41,115 bases of DNA from Hamiltosporidium magnivora (taxonomy: Eukaryota > Microsporidia > Dubosqiidae): the NCBI GenBank assembly GCA_004325065.1, contig PITI01000009.1, positions 1 through 41,115 on the forward strand, given 5' to 3'. The notes below the pieces were generated by a model that saw only the letters and a program-made list of their open reading frames with translations, was not told the origin of the DNA and did no database searches. The position numbers and the translations under genes were made by a program. Shown here piece by piece: positions 26,213 through 38,840 of the stretch (positions are counted from its first letter, which is position 1; every line of letters starts with the position of its first letter).

Positions 26213-29200
26213 TATACAGAACAGCGAATGCCACATATTTATTTAGGCTCTATCGCAAATTTTAATTGTTAATTTCTATAGTATTTTACTTTCGCAAAAT
26301 GCATAAATAACCAACCGAGAAGCAGCTAATTAATTTGTTTTATAGCTTACTGTAATTTACCACAAGCAAAGCCAAATTTTAAATGCTTTAAATTTTATGA
26401 ATCATTATGTTGTAAGCAAAATTTCTTTGAGTCTATCAATTGGTGTTTTTAAAATATCTATATGAAGTGTTCATATTTTTAACAATTTCAAATGCTTGAA
26501 TGCAACACATTTTAATAACTCTATCATAGTTTAAATTTATAAATTTTGCATTTTAGCTAAAATATGAAAAACAAATCATACTAGAACAAGAACCAAATTT
26601 GTTCTAATGTGTATTAACCTGATGTTTTAATGCGAGTATGTGTTATAATGCGTATAGAGGTACAATTAAATTTCTTTCTTACACAATATTTTAAAGTAAA
26701 AAAAATGTTTTTAAATTAGTGCTTACTATTGTTTTAACTTGCATTATTTTAAATTAAATCTTGCAAATTTAGTAAAATAAGAATAATATGCAATTTTTAA
26801 GAATTGAGAATAATTATGTGGAACATAAAATTCACCATTTCTTCGTATAAAATAAATTCTGAAATTAATAGCCTGAATTTATCAAAAAAAATTGATTTAA
26901 AGATATGGATCATGCCTCTTAAAAAATATTTGTAGGCCAACGAACTATTGGCAGTCTTATTTTAAAAAATTTCTGAAATAATGATAGTTGCTCTTATGGT
27001 GATTAAATAGAAAATTCGGACTTCTAAATGTTTTTGTTCTTTGGCTTTAAAGAAAGATTTGAGATAGCAAGGGCTTACTTATTGGCACAATGCAAACTAT
27101 ATATTCAATAGAATCGAGGACTTTGATTTTTCTGACTTTTATAGCTATCGTTTAAGTCTGAGCTATATATCTCATCTATTCATACTAGATGTCTGTATTT
27201 CGAATCTGATTTATTGGAATATTTTTCTGTTTATAAGATACATAAGTTGAATAACCTGTTAAAAATGCGAAATTAAAAACGTTAGTCTTAAAGATCTAAT
27301 ACTGTTAAAAATTCTATGAAAAAAAACGGCTAAAGATTTTTAGTTTTTTTTAAGGTTTATCTAAATTTTTTACTTCCACAAAATATTTCTATCTTATTAT
27401 TTATTTTGAAAGTATGTTTTTCTTTGTAATTCTGATTATATTTATTTAATACCAATAAAATAGTAAATTGTTTTTGTGCCATCAAATGAAATTTCTCTCT
27501 TTTTTTGTATAAAAATTTACTTGGTTTTGGAGTATATTGAATTAACAAATAAAATTAGTTCAAATACCGGATAGCTTGTTTAGGATGGATCAAAATGTTT
27601 TTCCCATAAATTAACTAAGAAAATTGAAATTTGTTATTGTCCATACTAATATATCAAAAAAATCTAACTGCATATTTAAGTAAGAAATTCGTGTCATGTT
27701 ATATATTTGCCTTTTTGAATTTATATCTCAAAAAGAAAGCGGTTTTTTTAAATTATATGGGAAATATGATTTTTTTCGTAAATTTACAACATTATTAAGT
27801 ATTTTTATACCACAATAAAACGAAATATTTCAAAAACCAGTATAATTATATATTTATAACAAATCTAAATTGGTTAAATCCTTTTTTCACTCTAAATTAT
27901 AAATAGACAATGATTTTTTGATTCAATTTTATCCAAGCATTTTTTAAATCTTTGGAATACATATTTGGTTTTTAAATATCAACTAAGTTTCTTTAAAAAT
28001 AATCGTCTTTTTAATCATTAAAAACCATCAGATCAGAAGTTTATTTGGATTCTATGCAATATCGATTAATAATTTATGCTACTCTTTTAAAAAAATTTTA
28101 TCCATATTGCTCAAATATTCGTGCAATGCTTATACAATAAAATAATTTATATTAATGTATAGAAATTTTAAAACAATGCTAAATAGTTCATAGAATGATA
28201 ATGTTCGGGCAAATAGAATTCATTGACGTAACCTATTTGTAAATTAGCTAAAACAAATTATATGAATATTTTAGGCCTTGTTTAAAAAAATTGCTAAATA
28301 TATACGAAAAAGTCGATATTGGCTTAAATATTAATTTTTTACAATGTTTTTTATGACATCATAGACCGTGATTTAAAAAATTTGCAACAATAAATTTAAT
28401 TTAATGTTATATTATTTTTGCGATTTGATATATATGCAAAACTTATATATTTTTCATGAATTTTTTTAAAAAATGTTTCGATGGATTAGAAGCTTAGTAT
28501 TTTTATCTACAATAAATATTTTTGTTAAAAATAGACGTCTTGTACTCTGATAGGAGTACGTTCTTTAAAAAAGTCCTTTTCGCCTTCATATATATACATT
28601 ATGAATGCCTCCTACTAATTTTTCAATTTCTTTTCATAAAAGTTAAAATAAAATTACTTTGTATTCATAAAATTAAAATTTTTTTCCATAAATTAAAGTC
28701 AATGCAAACGTTAAGATTAAATGGCTTTATAGTATCGAAATATATTTTTTTTGTATTAAATTTTTCTGTCTCTACATCGACATCGGAAAAGCATATGAAA
28801 AGTTCTTTAATATCGCTAAAAATACTTCAAGTTTATAATTGTCATAAAATTGAGTTTAAAAATTTCTTAATAATCATTTTCGCAAGTTTAGATAAATGTT
28901 TTATAGATATCTGATCAGTCGAAAGGAAACTGAATTTTTTCTATACTCGAAAAAATTAGACAGCAGTATAAAAATATTCTGGTTAAAATTCGGTAAGTTA
29001 GGCATTATAAAATTTTTTATATTTTAACCTCAAATTATCCATATATTTTGAAGTTAATTAATTGAAAAATAATTTTTTTTCAATAACAAATCTAAAGAAT
29101 GAAAAAATCTATCTCATAGGTTTATTGTTAATAGCCGCATACTATTTATAAACTTGCTTAATTATAGTCTTTTAAAAAAAATATGCTATATATTAATGCT

Positions 29201-32200
29201 AGGGAAATATGAAAAGTAACTAGATTTATGATAACTGTTTTCTGTTTTTTTAACCATAAATGTGAATATTTTTTGTTTTTACAAATTTTCTTTATTTTTT
29301 CATATAAATTTTTTTTGTATTTGTTAATCTGCTCATACAGGCTTGGTTCTGAATTAATTAAGTCATAAGAATTCTATTAAATTAGACTTCTGAAGCAAGA
29401 TATTTTTCCTAAGTTCTTTTTACCAGAATTATAAAAACTTTTTTAACGCTTTCATAATATTTCCTATTTAAGATATCTATCAAGAGCAATTTGTAGGATC
29501 TATGCTAGTATGTTGATATGACTTATTGCATTCACATATACGTACATCACATAGTTACTAATTTTTACCATGGTATATCATCTTACAACTATTTTTTATA
29601 TCTCTTTACTATAAAAATATACTTGGTTACAGTAAAATAACTGTAAGAAAAAAAATCGAATTTTGTCGACCAGCTTTGCCTATTTCAGTACCTTACTCTA
29701 TAAGTAGTAATCTTATATAGGTTTAAAGCTTTTAAATATCAATGCAGTTAAATAGAAATAGAATATCATTAAAGTTATAAAAAAAATATAAGTTGTGAAC
29801 CGACTAATTGTTTTCCATCTTTGAAATAGATTATAAAAGATTTCTACTTTTGTCCAAATTTTTATATTTTTTTATAACCTCTAGACTTTTTTGCTTTTTA
29901 TAAGCAACAGACTTGTTTATATAAATTTTCTGCCATATCCTCATTCATAAGTATTTTTAAGTTTAATTTTATATTTAGTAACAATCAATGTATTTGGTGT
30001 TTATATATAGGCAACCCTATTTTTATTACTGCTTATCAAATAAATACATATAAAAAGAATTTTTTGATATTTATATTATGATGTTAAGGAAGACACTATA
30101 ATATTTCAATTTATAAACCCTTTTTTCTTTTTAAATGAGCCATAAAATTCTTATATTGACCGAATGGTGATTAAAATCAAGTTAATTTTTTTTAAATTTG
30201 TAATATTAAACAAAATATCGGCATAATTAATATTCGCTTGGTATTTTTTTATTGAAACAAAAATATTTGGTCTCTTTCACAATTTTTTTAGTTTATTTCC
30301 TTAAAATAATATCCTTGTTCTTTGTGCTTTGTTTTTAAAAGTATCTGATAAATTTTTCGGTTAAATGATGCAAGCATTTTAAAAAACCACCATATTTTCT
30401 TTAAAATTTCTGTATGATTCTTAATTCTTATAAAATTAAAAACATATATTTAAATTATACTAATATTTTAACACAAATATATCTCTTTAAGAGCTTAAAA
30501 TTATTTTCAAGTTAAAGATTTAATGCAGTACTGCCTATGAATTTGTAATATGCAAATCTTGTATATTTAAAGCTTGCTTTTGTAGAGATATATATTTGCG
30601 TTTGTGTATACTGGAAATTTATTTATAACTTACATCTATCAATTTTTACGAAAAATACTATTTTATGTTTTTACTCCAAGGAATTTATATTAATCTCTAA
30701 CATCAATAGTTTGCAATTATTAAAAAGAAGCTTTTTCAATTTATCTTTAATTTTATAAATATTTCCTCAAATATTGTATATAAAATGATTCTTCGAACAT
30801 TCATATAGCATATTTCTATTTTTGGAATGTATGCATAAACATAGAAATTTCTAATTTTTTATACACTGATCAATTGCACTAACTTAATTTAAGTATCTCT
30901 TTGTGCTCCAAAGCAGAGTTTTAAACTTATTATCAATAGTATCAGAATTTAATACGTATTTTTTTACTGAATTATCCAAGACTATTATTCATCATGACAA
31001 ACAGATACATTCAAAATCACATTTAGAATTCCTAAATTCAATATTTTAGAAATATAAATATAAAAGTTATAATTTATGTTTAATTCTAAGATATTTCTAT
31101 AAATATTAAAATTCTTTTAACATCATATTCAGCAGATTTTAAAGGATTTATGTATGTGAATTTGCAGGATATATGTTTATCTTTGCCGCGACTCACACTC
31201 ATATTTACAAATAATTTTAACAAAATTTCAAAGTAAAGATTTGTTTACACAAATACAATCTTATTCGAACACTTATTTTAGATAATTTTTTTTGTGATAA
31301 CAAGCTAGCAAAGTCTTGACATAACCAAAAATTAAATTCTTAAAAATTAGGATACAGTGAGGATGATACATTTATTTCGTTCGTAACTTAAAAAATGCAG
31401 AAAAATGCTTTACAATTTATTGGCGGAACATATTCTAGATCGGTGAATATCTTATAATATCTATTGTAGTTAAGAGAAGCGTACGAATATGCTCAGTTTT
31501 ATAATAAATAGCCAATATTTTCTTAAGCTACGATATAATTTGGTAAATGTGGATGCTAGGTAAGAAATATTTATTGCTGAAATAAAACTTGAACCAACAT
31601 ACTGGCTCAAATAATTAGAAAAACTCAAGAATGTTAATCGCAAGAAATACACTCCGCGAGAAATAAAATATTTGCAGTCAAATAATTTATATGCAGAAAA
31701 ATTATTAATTAATGGTATGATTCATCATATAAATCTAATTATGATGATTATTAAAAACCAAAATTCTGTAATTTATCTATATTTAAAATCTTTTCTGTGT
31801 CAATACTCGAACTATATAACAAATTTTAGTATCATGAATGACGATGCAACGCATGCATAGATTAGGCATTCTTTGATTTCCTTATGTTTAACTACATATG
31901 TGTAGTTTAAGTATGTGGTTCTTCGTTTATGAAACTTTAGATGAATTATATACTGATTTTGTTCAAAAACTTCTGGGTAATTTATAATAGTAGCTTAGAT
32001 TGTGATACTTGGACCCAAACCCACTTTATGTTTTAATTTTGAAAAAATATCTCTATCTTCTTTAAATTTTTATTCATGTCTTTTAAAACGATTGAGATAA
32101 AAAAATTTAAACTCGAGTTTGGTTATAAAACGTTTTGATCTTTCGTACGGCTCTTTTATATACTATAAATGTTTTTTTATAATGGATATAGGGTTAGCAT

Positions 32201-34436
32201 TATATTTAACAATAAGTAGACAGTATTTAATGACGAAAAGTTGATTTATAGTCTTTTTGATTTTTATGAAAAAGAATAAAAAATAGTTATTTTTTCCTTC
32301 TTTTATGATATTATTAAAATCATGTGCAATAAACACTTTTTCTACTTATTTAAATGAATTGTTGTATAGATTACCATAGAGTCTATTTATTGTCCATATC
32401 TCTTTTTATAATTACGCGCTGGAATTATTTGTATTTTTTTGTCTCTTCTTTTGGATCAGAAATTTTATGTGATTTAATCAATTTATTTTGATTTAATTGT
32501 TAGTTTATGTTTTTGAGACTTTCTTCAAAGCATTATACGGTTTAATGTGGCTAGGCATAGACATCTCTGTTCGTGGGCTGAAGCACTTTATGTGATTTTT
32601 AAAAATTATAAGCATAGAATTGCAATTTCAAAAAGTGGTTTAGGCTTCTAATCCAAAACAAAATGCCATCAATTAGTATTTGACACGTGAGCTTGTATTT
32701 TTAAATACTAAAAAATGATTTTTTTGAATAAATAGACTCAGCAATGAATTTAAGAAAAAAACTGTGGTTTCGGTGGCTTTAATTTAAATAAATTTTTCTT
32801 TAAAGTAATTGTATGCAAAAATAACTTTAAAAGTCGACAATTTATTTCTGAAATCTCAAAGTATTGAAAACTTAAAAGAAAGAAAAAACATATATATTAA
32901 GATTTTAAAAATCTTGGGTTATTGTTAATGAAAAAATTAGATCAAGTTATAAATTTATTTAATAACAGAAAAATGTTATCTAGTTCATCTAAAAGTATTG
33001 ATAAAGAGTTTATGTATAGAGTTGTAGTAAAAGCTTTGCAAAAAATGTTCTTAATTTGATTTCTTTGTTTCGGCAAACAAATACACAACTTATCGATGGT
33101 TTATTGATGGTTGAAAAAAAATTTGGGTAACAAATAATGCTGTAGGTATAATATTTAAAAGCTTTAGATGGTAATGTTGCTGTTGCTTATTTGCTTCTAT
33201 TGCTTATTTTTATTTAAAGAATTGATATAAACTGATGATTTATAAAGAGCTAGTCATTCACCAGCACATTTGACAATACCACCTGAAACAATCTTTTCCA
33301 ACCAGTCGAAATCTTAAGAAAAAATTAATGCTTTCCTTAATAAGTTGCATTAAATATACACGACTGGACAGCAACTATGGTAGACAAAACAAAATATGCT
33401 GGTTATAATTGAATAAATATAATTTTATTGCGGGATATTCCTAGAATATTCTTAAGAAAGAGCTATAAATAAGAAAATCCGCGTATCACAGAAAAAAAAA
33501 TATTTAGCTAACGATAAACCATTGTGAATATAGTTTCGATGCTTAAAGCATAATATGAGATAGTAAAGTTTTTTGTAGCTCGATGTATTTTGAAAAAGAA
33601 AGTTTAAAATGAATTAGTAGGAGCCCTGAAATTAGACTATTTAATTATTAGAAATTTGCTAAATAATTGTCAAATCTTCATCCTCTTCTCATACAGCATA
33701 TCTGAATGTTATAATAAAGCAGTATCTAGAAAATTCAAATCTGAAACGTTTGTAATGTATATTTGAATTCAAAATAAAGGCTTTATTTGAGCAAATCTCA
33801 GATTATGAAAATAAATATTTATCATCATCTATCATATCTTGTTTTCCTCGAAAAAATGAACCGAGATTTATTTTGTTAAAACTAATTGTTTTGCTTCTGA
33901 ATTGATTTAAGCTACAAAGAATTTAACAGAAATAATTTTGCAAATATTTGAGTCAGTGTTTCTATTGCAGAGATCTAAGCTATTTTAAAAAAATATATTA
34001 TATTATCGAATTTTCATACAAAAGTAAATATAAAAGACGATTTCATTGTACATTTGTTCTCTCGCTTTATAAAAATTAGCAAACGCCAAATTTACAATTT
34101 CTGTTTATTAAAACAATTGATTCTTGATTTTGATTTGATCCGGAGGTCTTCCAGATGAATTACATAATTTTCAAATACATTACGAATTTATAGTATAGAA
34201 TTGGCCAAAAACTAGACGTAATGAGATGCGTTATATCAAAATATATACCGCATTAGACAAAATGCCGCTTCAATAATTTCGAATACTTTCTTTATTTTTT
34301 AATAGTTTTTTTTGATTCTCAATAGAAATTACACCTACTGATTGTATTTTTTTTTTCGTTTCCTGTAAATTTACTAACTACATAGAATTACAAATTCCAA
34401 AAAAATTAATAAACTATTACCAAGAAGATGTACAGA
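26213..34436. other. A+T-rich non-coding stretch
   Basis: About 8.2 kb without a supported gene. A 130-codon plus-strand frame (28522-28914) begins with TTG, is dominated by Phe, Ile, Lys and Leu, and looks like translated A+T-rich noise. Around 32490-33060 the sequence is slightly more complex and has short open pieces, such as a 43-codon ATG frame at 32928-33059, but no recognisable motif. Confidence 0.55.
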
Positions 34437-34690
34437 ACTCGTTCTTACTTCACTAATTTACTCTTTACCGTTTTTTGTCCTAACGCTACTCTACTGTGAC
34501 CTTTACTCATTAACTTCGCAAGATCTAAGTTCAACAATTACACACGTATATTCTGCAAAGCTACGTATCATACGCTTTTTGCTTTCTTGAATGCTTGTAC
34601 TTGGTTTAAAATTTAAAGTGTCTGTGTAAAGAGATGTAAACGCATTGCTTTTTCTTTGCTTTTTGGAGTAATATTCTGTACAGAGAAATG
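34437..34690 (-). other. Higher-complexity segment, possible unidentified coding relic
   Basis: G+C content is raised relative to the flanks. On the minus strand a 36-codon open piece includes IQESKKRMIRSFAEY and ends in a stop, with further short open pieces in another frame. It looks like decayed coding sequence, but I cannot assign a family. Confidence 0.2.
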
Positions 34691-35032
34691 ATGCTTAGAG
34701 TTTAGAAAACAGGTAAAAAAATTGGTTATCTCGAAAAATGCAAAAACAATATGATTGCATATCACTCGATCTATATGAGCCTAATATTCGCTTGGTTTTT
34801 AATAAAAAAAAATTGTTTAACAAATTCTTAAACTTTAAACTAGGAGATAATAGGCACTTGGTAAGTTATATTAAGTTCAATTTAAAGACGTGTTGTCTTT
34901 GCAGTTGAGATTTATTTATTTGATAGCTCGCTCTTTCCCTCGGATGAATCCCGATTCGAAAATAATGCTTAGTTTTGCCAGGTTATAGGCGTTCCAAAGA
35001 CAATTTTCTTTTGAATTGATAGGTTGTAAGCT

Positions 35033-35067
35033 TCACGCGAGCTTTCTTAACGAAAGAAAAAGCGTGA
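35033..35067 (-). repeat. Nested hairpin overlapping the tRNA-like 3' end
   Basis: TCACGC (35033-35038) pairs with GCGTGA (35062-35067), and inside it CTTTC (35042-35046) pairs with GAAAG (35052-35056). On the minus strand this hairpin begins within the 3' acceptor strand of the tRNA-like sequence and contains its T5 run. It could therefore compete with acceptor-stem pairing. Confidence 0.55.
35057..35061 (-). terminator. T5 run (RNA polymerase III-type terminator)
   Basis: TTTTT on the minus strand begins two bases after the discriminator position of the tRNA-like sequence. That is the normal place for a Pol III terminator, although T runs are common in this DNA. Confidence 0.4.
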
Positions 35068-35139
35068 CTAACCGGGGATCGAATCCGGCTCTTCGGAATT
35101 AAATTCCGAGGTTCGCATTACAACTCAAACCAAAAACCA
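35064..35139 (-). tRNA. tRNA-like sequence or tRNA pseudogene; anticodon position reads UUA
   Basis: Folded by hand on the minus strand. The D stem is GTTT/GAAC (four pairs, one of them G-U). The anticodon arm is TCGGA/TCCGA (five perfect pairs) with the 7-base loop ATTTAAT, giving U33, anticodon UUA and A37. The variable loop is 4 bases. The T arm is CCGGA-TTCGATC-CCCGG, with four of five pairs and a standard T loop that also serves as a B box. The acceptor stem TGGTTTT/TTAGTCA is poor, with about five of seven pairs including two G-U and two U-U mismatches at the inner end. A T5 run follows. UUA would read the UAA stop codon, yet the transposase in this window ends with TAA, so a working suppressor is unlikely. 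A decayed tRNA or the head of a tRNA-derived SINE is more likely. Confidence 0.4.
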
Positions 35140-36429
35140 CATGTATAATTCGATTGTAGCTTAAAAAGAAAAGTATACTACCGTGTGCCGGTGTTGAAGA
35201 AGTATCAAAGAAAGATTGTTTGTGAAATGAAGGTCTTCTGTTTGGTTTATTTTTCACTCTTTCTTGGGGTAAACGAAATAACTATTTAGGGCGTGTTAAC
35301 GTCATACTCAGACTTGAGTTTACAACAGAAATACAAAAAAATATGATAAAAATAGCTTAAGTATAGCAAGTATTTTTAGTAAAAGTAGAAAAACTGTATA
35401 CATCAGCACGAAAGATTCTCAGTTTATGTTTTTCTTAAGATAACCTGGTATTTTAATCTGCTTTCTGAAAACATAAATATCGAAAACGAAACGTTTATAT
35501 TTGCGATTTTCCTTTTAGTAGTTCTGGTAAGATATTTAAAACAAAATGTGTATAAGGACTGACTCTTGGGTTCAAAGAATTCGACACATCGGCATTGTCT
35601 TCAATTTTACTCAACTTCGGCGTTATTAAAATAACTAATAATAGATGAAATTAAAAAAAAGAGGGGAAATTAGCTACGAGTTTATAAAATTTTGCAAAAA
35701 GGTGCATGAGAACAAAATTAAAATATATTTCTTGATAAATTTACGTACAGGTGAAAATTCTCAATCTAAAAGACTTCGGCAATATATAGAGATTTAAAGA
35801 GCGTATCTTAGCCTGTTTTACGATCAATCCTTTTTCATTGAGACTGAATGTTTTATAAATGTCCTGGTTTGATTTATTCTAATGAAGGCTGTGTATAAAC
35901 TGGTGCGAAAGGTATAATAAAACGAATTTTCCTTTATTCTTTTGCAACCATAATTTTTCCTATTTTCGTGTAAATTTTTGTATGAAATTTTTTGTTTATT
36001 TCGTCTTCGGAGTTATATCGACATTTTTTTAGAATAAAATATTTTACAAATTTTTTTAAGTTGCTTCTTATTGAATCGAGCAATATGATGGCTTCTTTAT
36101 TAAATTTCAGTTGTCTTTGGAGAGAAATATATTCAAGATTGGCTTAGTATTGGGCCTCGAGAGTTGAGTTAAACAGATATATCATCTCATCTGGTACCAA
36201 GTAAAATTTGATGATCCAAAATTTTTATTAGCCTTATTTGATCTTTTCAAAATTATACTAAATTATTTTTTCAAATATTTATGCGCTTTTAGTATAATTT
36301 TTAGAATAAAATATAAAATATAAATTATAAATCCATAATTTGTTTAGAAACATATATTTTACAATCTTTATTTAAAGTATCACATCTTTTTGAAATAGTA
36401 GAAAATGTTATATTTGTTTTCATGGCATT
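35140..36429. other. Intergenic stretch without a supported gene
   Basis: Moderately A+T-rich. A 20-codon ATG frame at 35227 begins like a signal peptide (MKVFCLVYFSLFLG) but hits TAG, and stays open only another 18 codons after it. I see nothing else of note. Confidence 0.5.
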
Positions 36430-36750
36430 AGCGCAGTTCTAGGTTTAACATAAATAACAGCTACCCCAGCACTCCATCAGTACCCCCTGCGATACCTAGG
36501 TCCCAAAGGCTTTAATCTACCTGGTGTATATAACCTAGTTAATAGGCGATGCGTTGCCCGGAGTTCGTTAATGTCTGTTCCATGGAGTGTGATCGAAGGT
36601 CGAATCCTCCCTGATCTCTCCCAAGACACACGGCATTCTCACTTACTCTGCATTTTCTGAACCCAATAAAATTATAGCCAAGATATATTCCAGAGACTTA
36701 TATGGGGTCCACCTAAGCGGTGCAGTGTCATACTAACAGTTATAATCATC
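36430..36750 (+). repeat. tRNA-derived SINE-like sequence
   Basis: TAGTTAATAGG at 36536-36546 resembles a Pol III A box (TRGYNNARNNG), and GGTCGAATCC at 36598-36607 resembles a B box (GGTTCGANTCC). They are about 50 bases apart, in G+C-richer sequence. The downstream body continues to CACCTAAGCGGTGCAGTGTC near 36713 and ends in a short trinucleotide-like tail, ATAATCATCATA. Such tails are typical of SINEs mobilised by RTE-type non-LTR retrotransposons. I cannot define exact borders or a target-site duplication. It lies on the opposite strand to the retrotransposon relic further right. Confidence 0.5.
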
Positions 36751-36902
36751 ATATTGGTTTTCTCGGCTTTAAAATATTTTCTTTTTATATCTTATAGGCG
36801 CCAAGTCTTTTAAACCAAGTGTAAAAGGCTAAGTTTAATGTTTTACATGGCAATTACTTACATATTCAGCTATGGTCTGCAATCTAATTAAATAAAAAAC
36901 AT

Positions 36903-37088
36903 CCAAAAAAATTGTAGAAAAAGTTCGCCATTTCGTAGATCTCTCCTCTTCATGACAACTCTCATGGAACAACCGAGGATGCAGTGTGGTTTTATTTCCA
37001 CCAAAAATCCAAGCAATGAGCTTCACGCCAGTTTCACGATCTCATTGCCAAGCAAAAAGTTTTTTATGTGGTTATCCTCCCCTCCACT
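36903..37088 (-). pseudogene. Myb/SANT-like coding relic, copy 2
   Basis: On the minus strand a frame reads SGGEDNHIKNFLLGNEIVK, a stop (TGA), then LLGFLVEIKPHCILGCSM and KRRDLRNGELFLQ. It aligns residue by residue with copy 1 at 18699-18902: EDN.IKN, NE.VK, GF...I, R..L. The nucleotide end GGTTATCCTC.CTCCACT (plus strand) is nearly the same in both. One extra base before GAGGATAAC breaks the frame that in copy 1 yields the Myb-like EWR. A 63-codon ATG frame (36835-37026) overlaps it in another frame and is a shadow. It lies just downstream, in the minus direction, of the retrotransposon relic. Whether the two belonged together is unknown, since copy 1 has no such neighbour. Confidence 0.5.
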
Positions 37089-37225
37089 ATATTTAGAAGC
37101 ATATTTAAAATCATAATTAAAAATAAAATTTATAATTTAACTCTGCAATGAAATGTATAAATAGTTTATTCAATAAATTTCAGGGTTTAAACCATTTATA
37201 TACTTTTAATTTTTTCTTCGGTTCT

Positions 37226-38077
37226 TTAACCTCCATCTTTTCTTCTTTTAATTCTGACATTTCTTTTATGTTTATTTTTGGTTACTCTAATGTGGTTCTT
37301 TTTTTGAAATAAAGAATGTATTATTCCTCCATTTAACATTTTTAACATATCGTGCTCGATGCTCGCTTGTTTTAAAGTATGTGTTGGTTCATCGTGAAAC
37401 TCGACTCTCTTAATAACACTTAATGACTTTCTTTTCCAGCTCTCTTCGGCATTTGTTCCCGAATCAAGTCATCCTGTTGATCAAAGAATATTGTTTCGGC
37501 TGTATTGTTAAGTCATATCGATTGAATCTATGTCTCTACATTCATGGGTATTTGCAGTCTTTTGAGATATGATTTAGGGTGTTTTGTCACAATACGTTTC
37601 CGGTCATCACATAGGGAATTATATCCGCACTATATTTATAAATAAGACCTAAAATCTGATTAGATTATCATAATTTCTAAGTTTTCAGTTTCAACTATTT
37701 GAAGTGAATCTTGGGAAGTGATTCCTTCTTCAAAATGTGTTATCTTATTCTTCTTCTTGTCTAAAATATATATGTCGGGTCTGTTATTCCTGATCTTAAC
37801 ACCCGTTTTTATCCTAGTACACACTCTTATCTCCGCATACTCATTATCAAGAATTTTTTGTACTAACTGGGTTAAAATCTTTTGAAGACTATAACTTATA
37901 TCTATTTAGCAGTAGAAGATGCTGGCATCTAACCACTTAATTATGTCCTCTGGTATGGTCATGGTCTAGCATTTTTTCACATCGAGTTGCTAGATGATCT
38001 ACAGTTTTACCAGACTTGCCGCCGTGTTGACACATACCATCTTCTCCCCATAATATATTTCCTTTATGGATACAATA
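37226..38077 (-). pseudogene. Decayed non-LTR retrotransposon C-terminus (CCHC-like plus restriction-like endonuclease)
   Basis: Successive minus-strand frames read as one broken protein. Segment 1 (from 38077) contains GKTVDHLATRCEKML, then a TAA at 37939 where a residue should be, then VVRCQHLLLLNRYK. This resembles the CCHC-like knuckle (here Cys...His-x4-Cys) and the following helix of RLE-class non-LTR elements. Segment 2 (about 37870-37660) is open for some 68 codons and includes NRPDIYILDKKK and EEGITSQDSL, fitting the RPD and acidic positions of a PD-(D/E)XK endonuclease. Segment 3 (from 37649) reads GLIYKYSADIIPYVMTGN. Segment 4 has KSYLKRLQIPMNVE, two stops and a basic tail ending at 37226. 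At least three frameshifts and four stops show it is dead. No reverse transcriptase domain remains on the upstream side. From memory, very similar tails are common in microsporidian genomes. Confidence 0.7.
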
Positions 38078-38819
38078 TGAAATATACGAAGATAAAAATA
38101 ATAAAAAATAATTCTATAAAGAAGATTAAGAATTTTAAGTCTTTAAATGTATACTTTGTGTCTTAAAACTTTCAAAAAGTATTCCTAAGGATTTCATTTT
38201 ATAATATAAATTTGCAAAATATTCTAAAAATATATCTAACGTAAAATTTTTTTATTTTGAACAATAGTAACTTGTAAAATGTATCTTTTTATTTTCAAAT
38301 CAATAATTTAATAGAATTTATAAATTTGTTATATGCAAATAACTTGCCAGATAAAACGAGGAAAGAACTGATATAGATAAATAATAATACTGTTATTTTT
38401 TGAAATTTGTTCTTTTATTTTCAAATAATATTTTTATGAACACAATAATATTTATATTTAGGAATTTTATGATTGAAATAATTTCAGATAATAAAAATCT
38501 AAATTTAAATGGATAAAAGTCAGTCGGATTAAAAAAAATATTTTTGTTTCGATAAGCTTAATCTAATATAAGGCCTTAATCGATATGACAATGCTAAAAT
38601 TGATAAATTAATATAAATCCTTATGTTATAATAAAAATAAAAAACTCATCTAAGAAGATAGCATTTATGACCAATAGTATAAATATATCTTGCCAAATCG
38701 TCACAAATAGTCTTATAATAAGAATTCTCTGATAATAATTCGAATCAGATATTTTATTCTTATACATCACTATAAAAACTAAGGATTAATACATTGAGGG
38801 TGGCAAAATGGTTAATAAT
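38078..38819. other. A+T-rich flank between the retrotransposon relic and piggyBac
   Basis: Very A+T-rich sequence with no frame or element signature. It supplies the TTAA target used by the piggyBac insertion. Confidence 0.6.
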
Positions 38820-38823
38820 TTAA

Positions 38824-38840
38824 CCGTTTGGCTGCTAAGC
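38824..38840 (+). repeat. piggyBac left terminal inverted repeat
   Basis: CCGTTTGGCTGCTAAGC directly follows the TTAA. It matches the right terminus at 15 of 17 positions, differing at positions 8 and 15. It lies on the 3' side of the transposase gene. Confidence 0.9.

Noticed and set aside
28522..28914. 130-codon plus-strand frame
   Set aside because: It starts with TTG, the first internal ATG is about half way along, the composition is Phe/Ile/Lys/Leu noise, and there is no motif. Its length is only slightly above chance in this composition.
30351..30375. CGGTTAAA resembling the piggyBac right terminus
   Set aside because: Only eight bases match and the adjacent terminal-repeat bases do not.
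35064..35139. Functional ochre-suppressor tRNA
   Set aside because: The acceptor stem is badly paired, and the transposase in the window still uses TAA as a stop, so reassignment or suppression is not supported.
35227..35340. Signal-peptide-like 20-codon start followed in frame by TAG and 18 more codons
   Set aside because: Too short and interrupted. No homologous repeat or neighbouring coding sequence supports it.
36835..37026. 63-codon ATG frame on the minus strand
   Set aside because: It overlaps the Myb/SANT-like relic in another frame. The frame conserved with the second copy is a different one.
1..38000. CRISPR array, operon, phage or toxin-antitoxin system
   Set aside because: No regularly spaced short repeats, gene clusters or ribosome-binding-site-led frames are present. 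The window looks eukaryotic.
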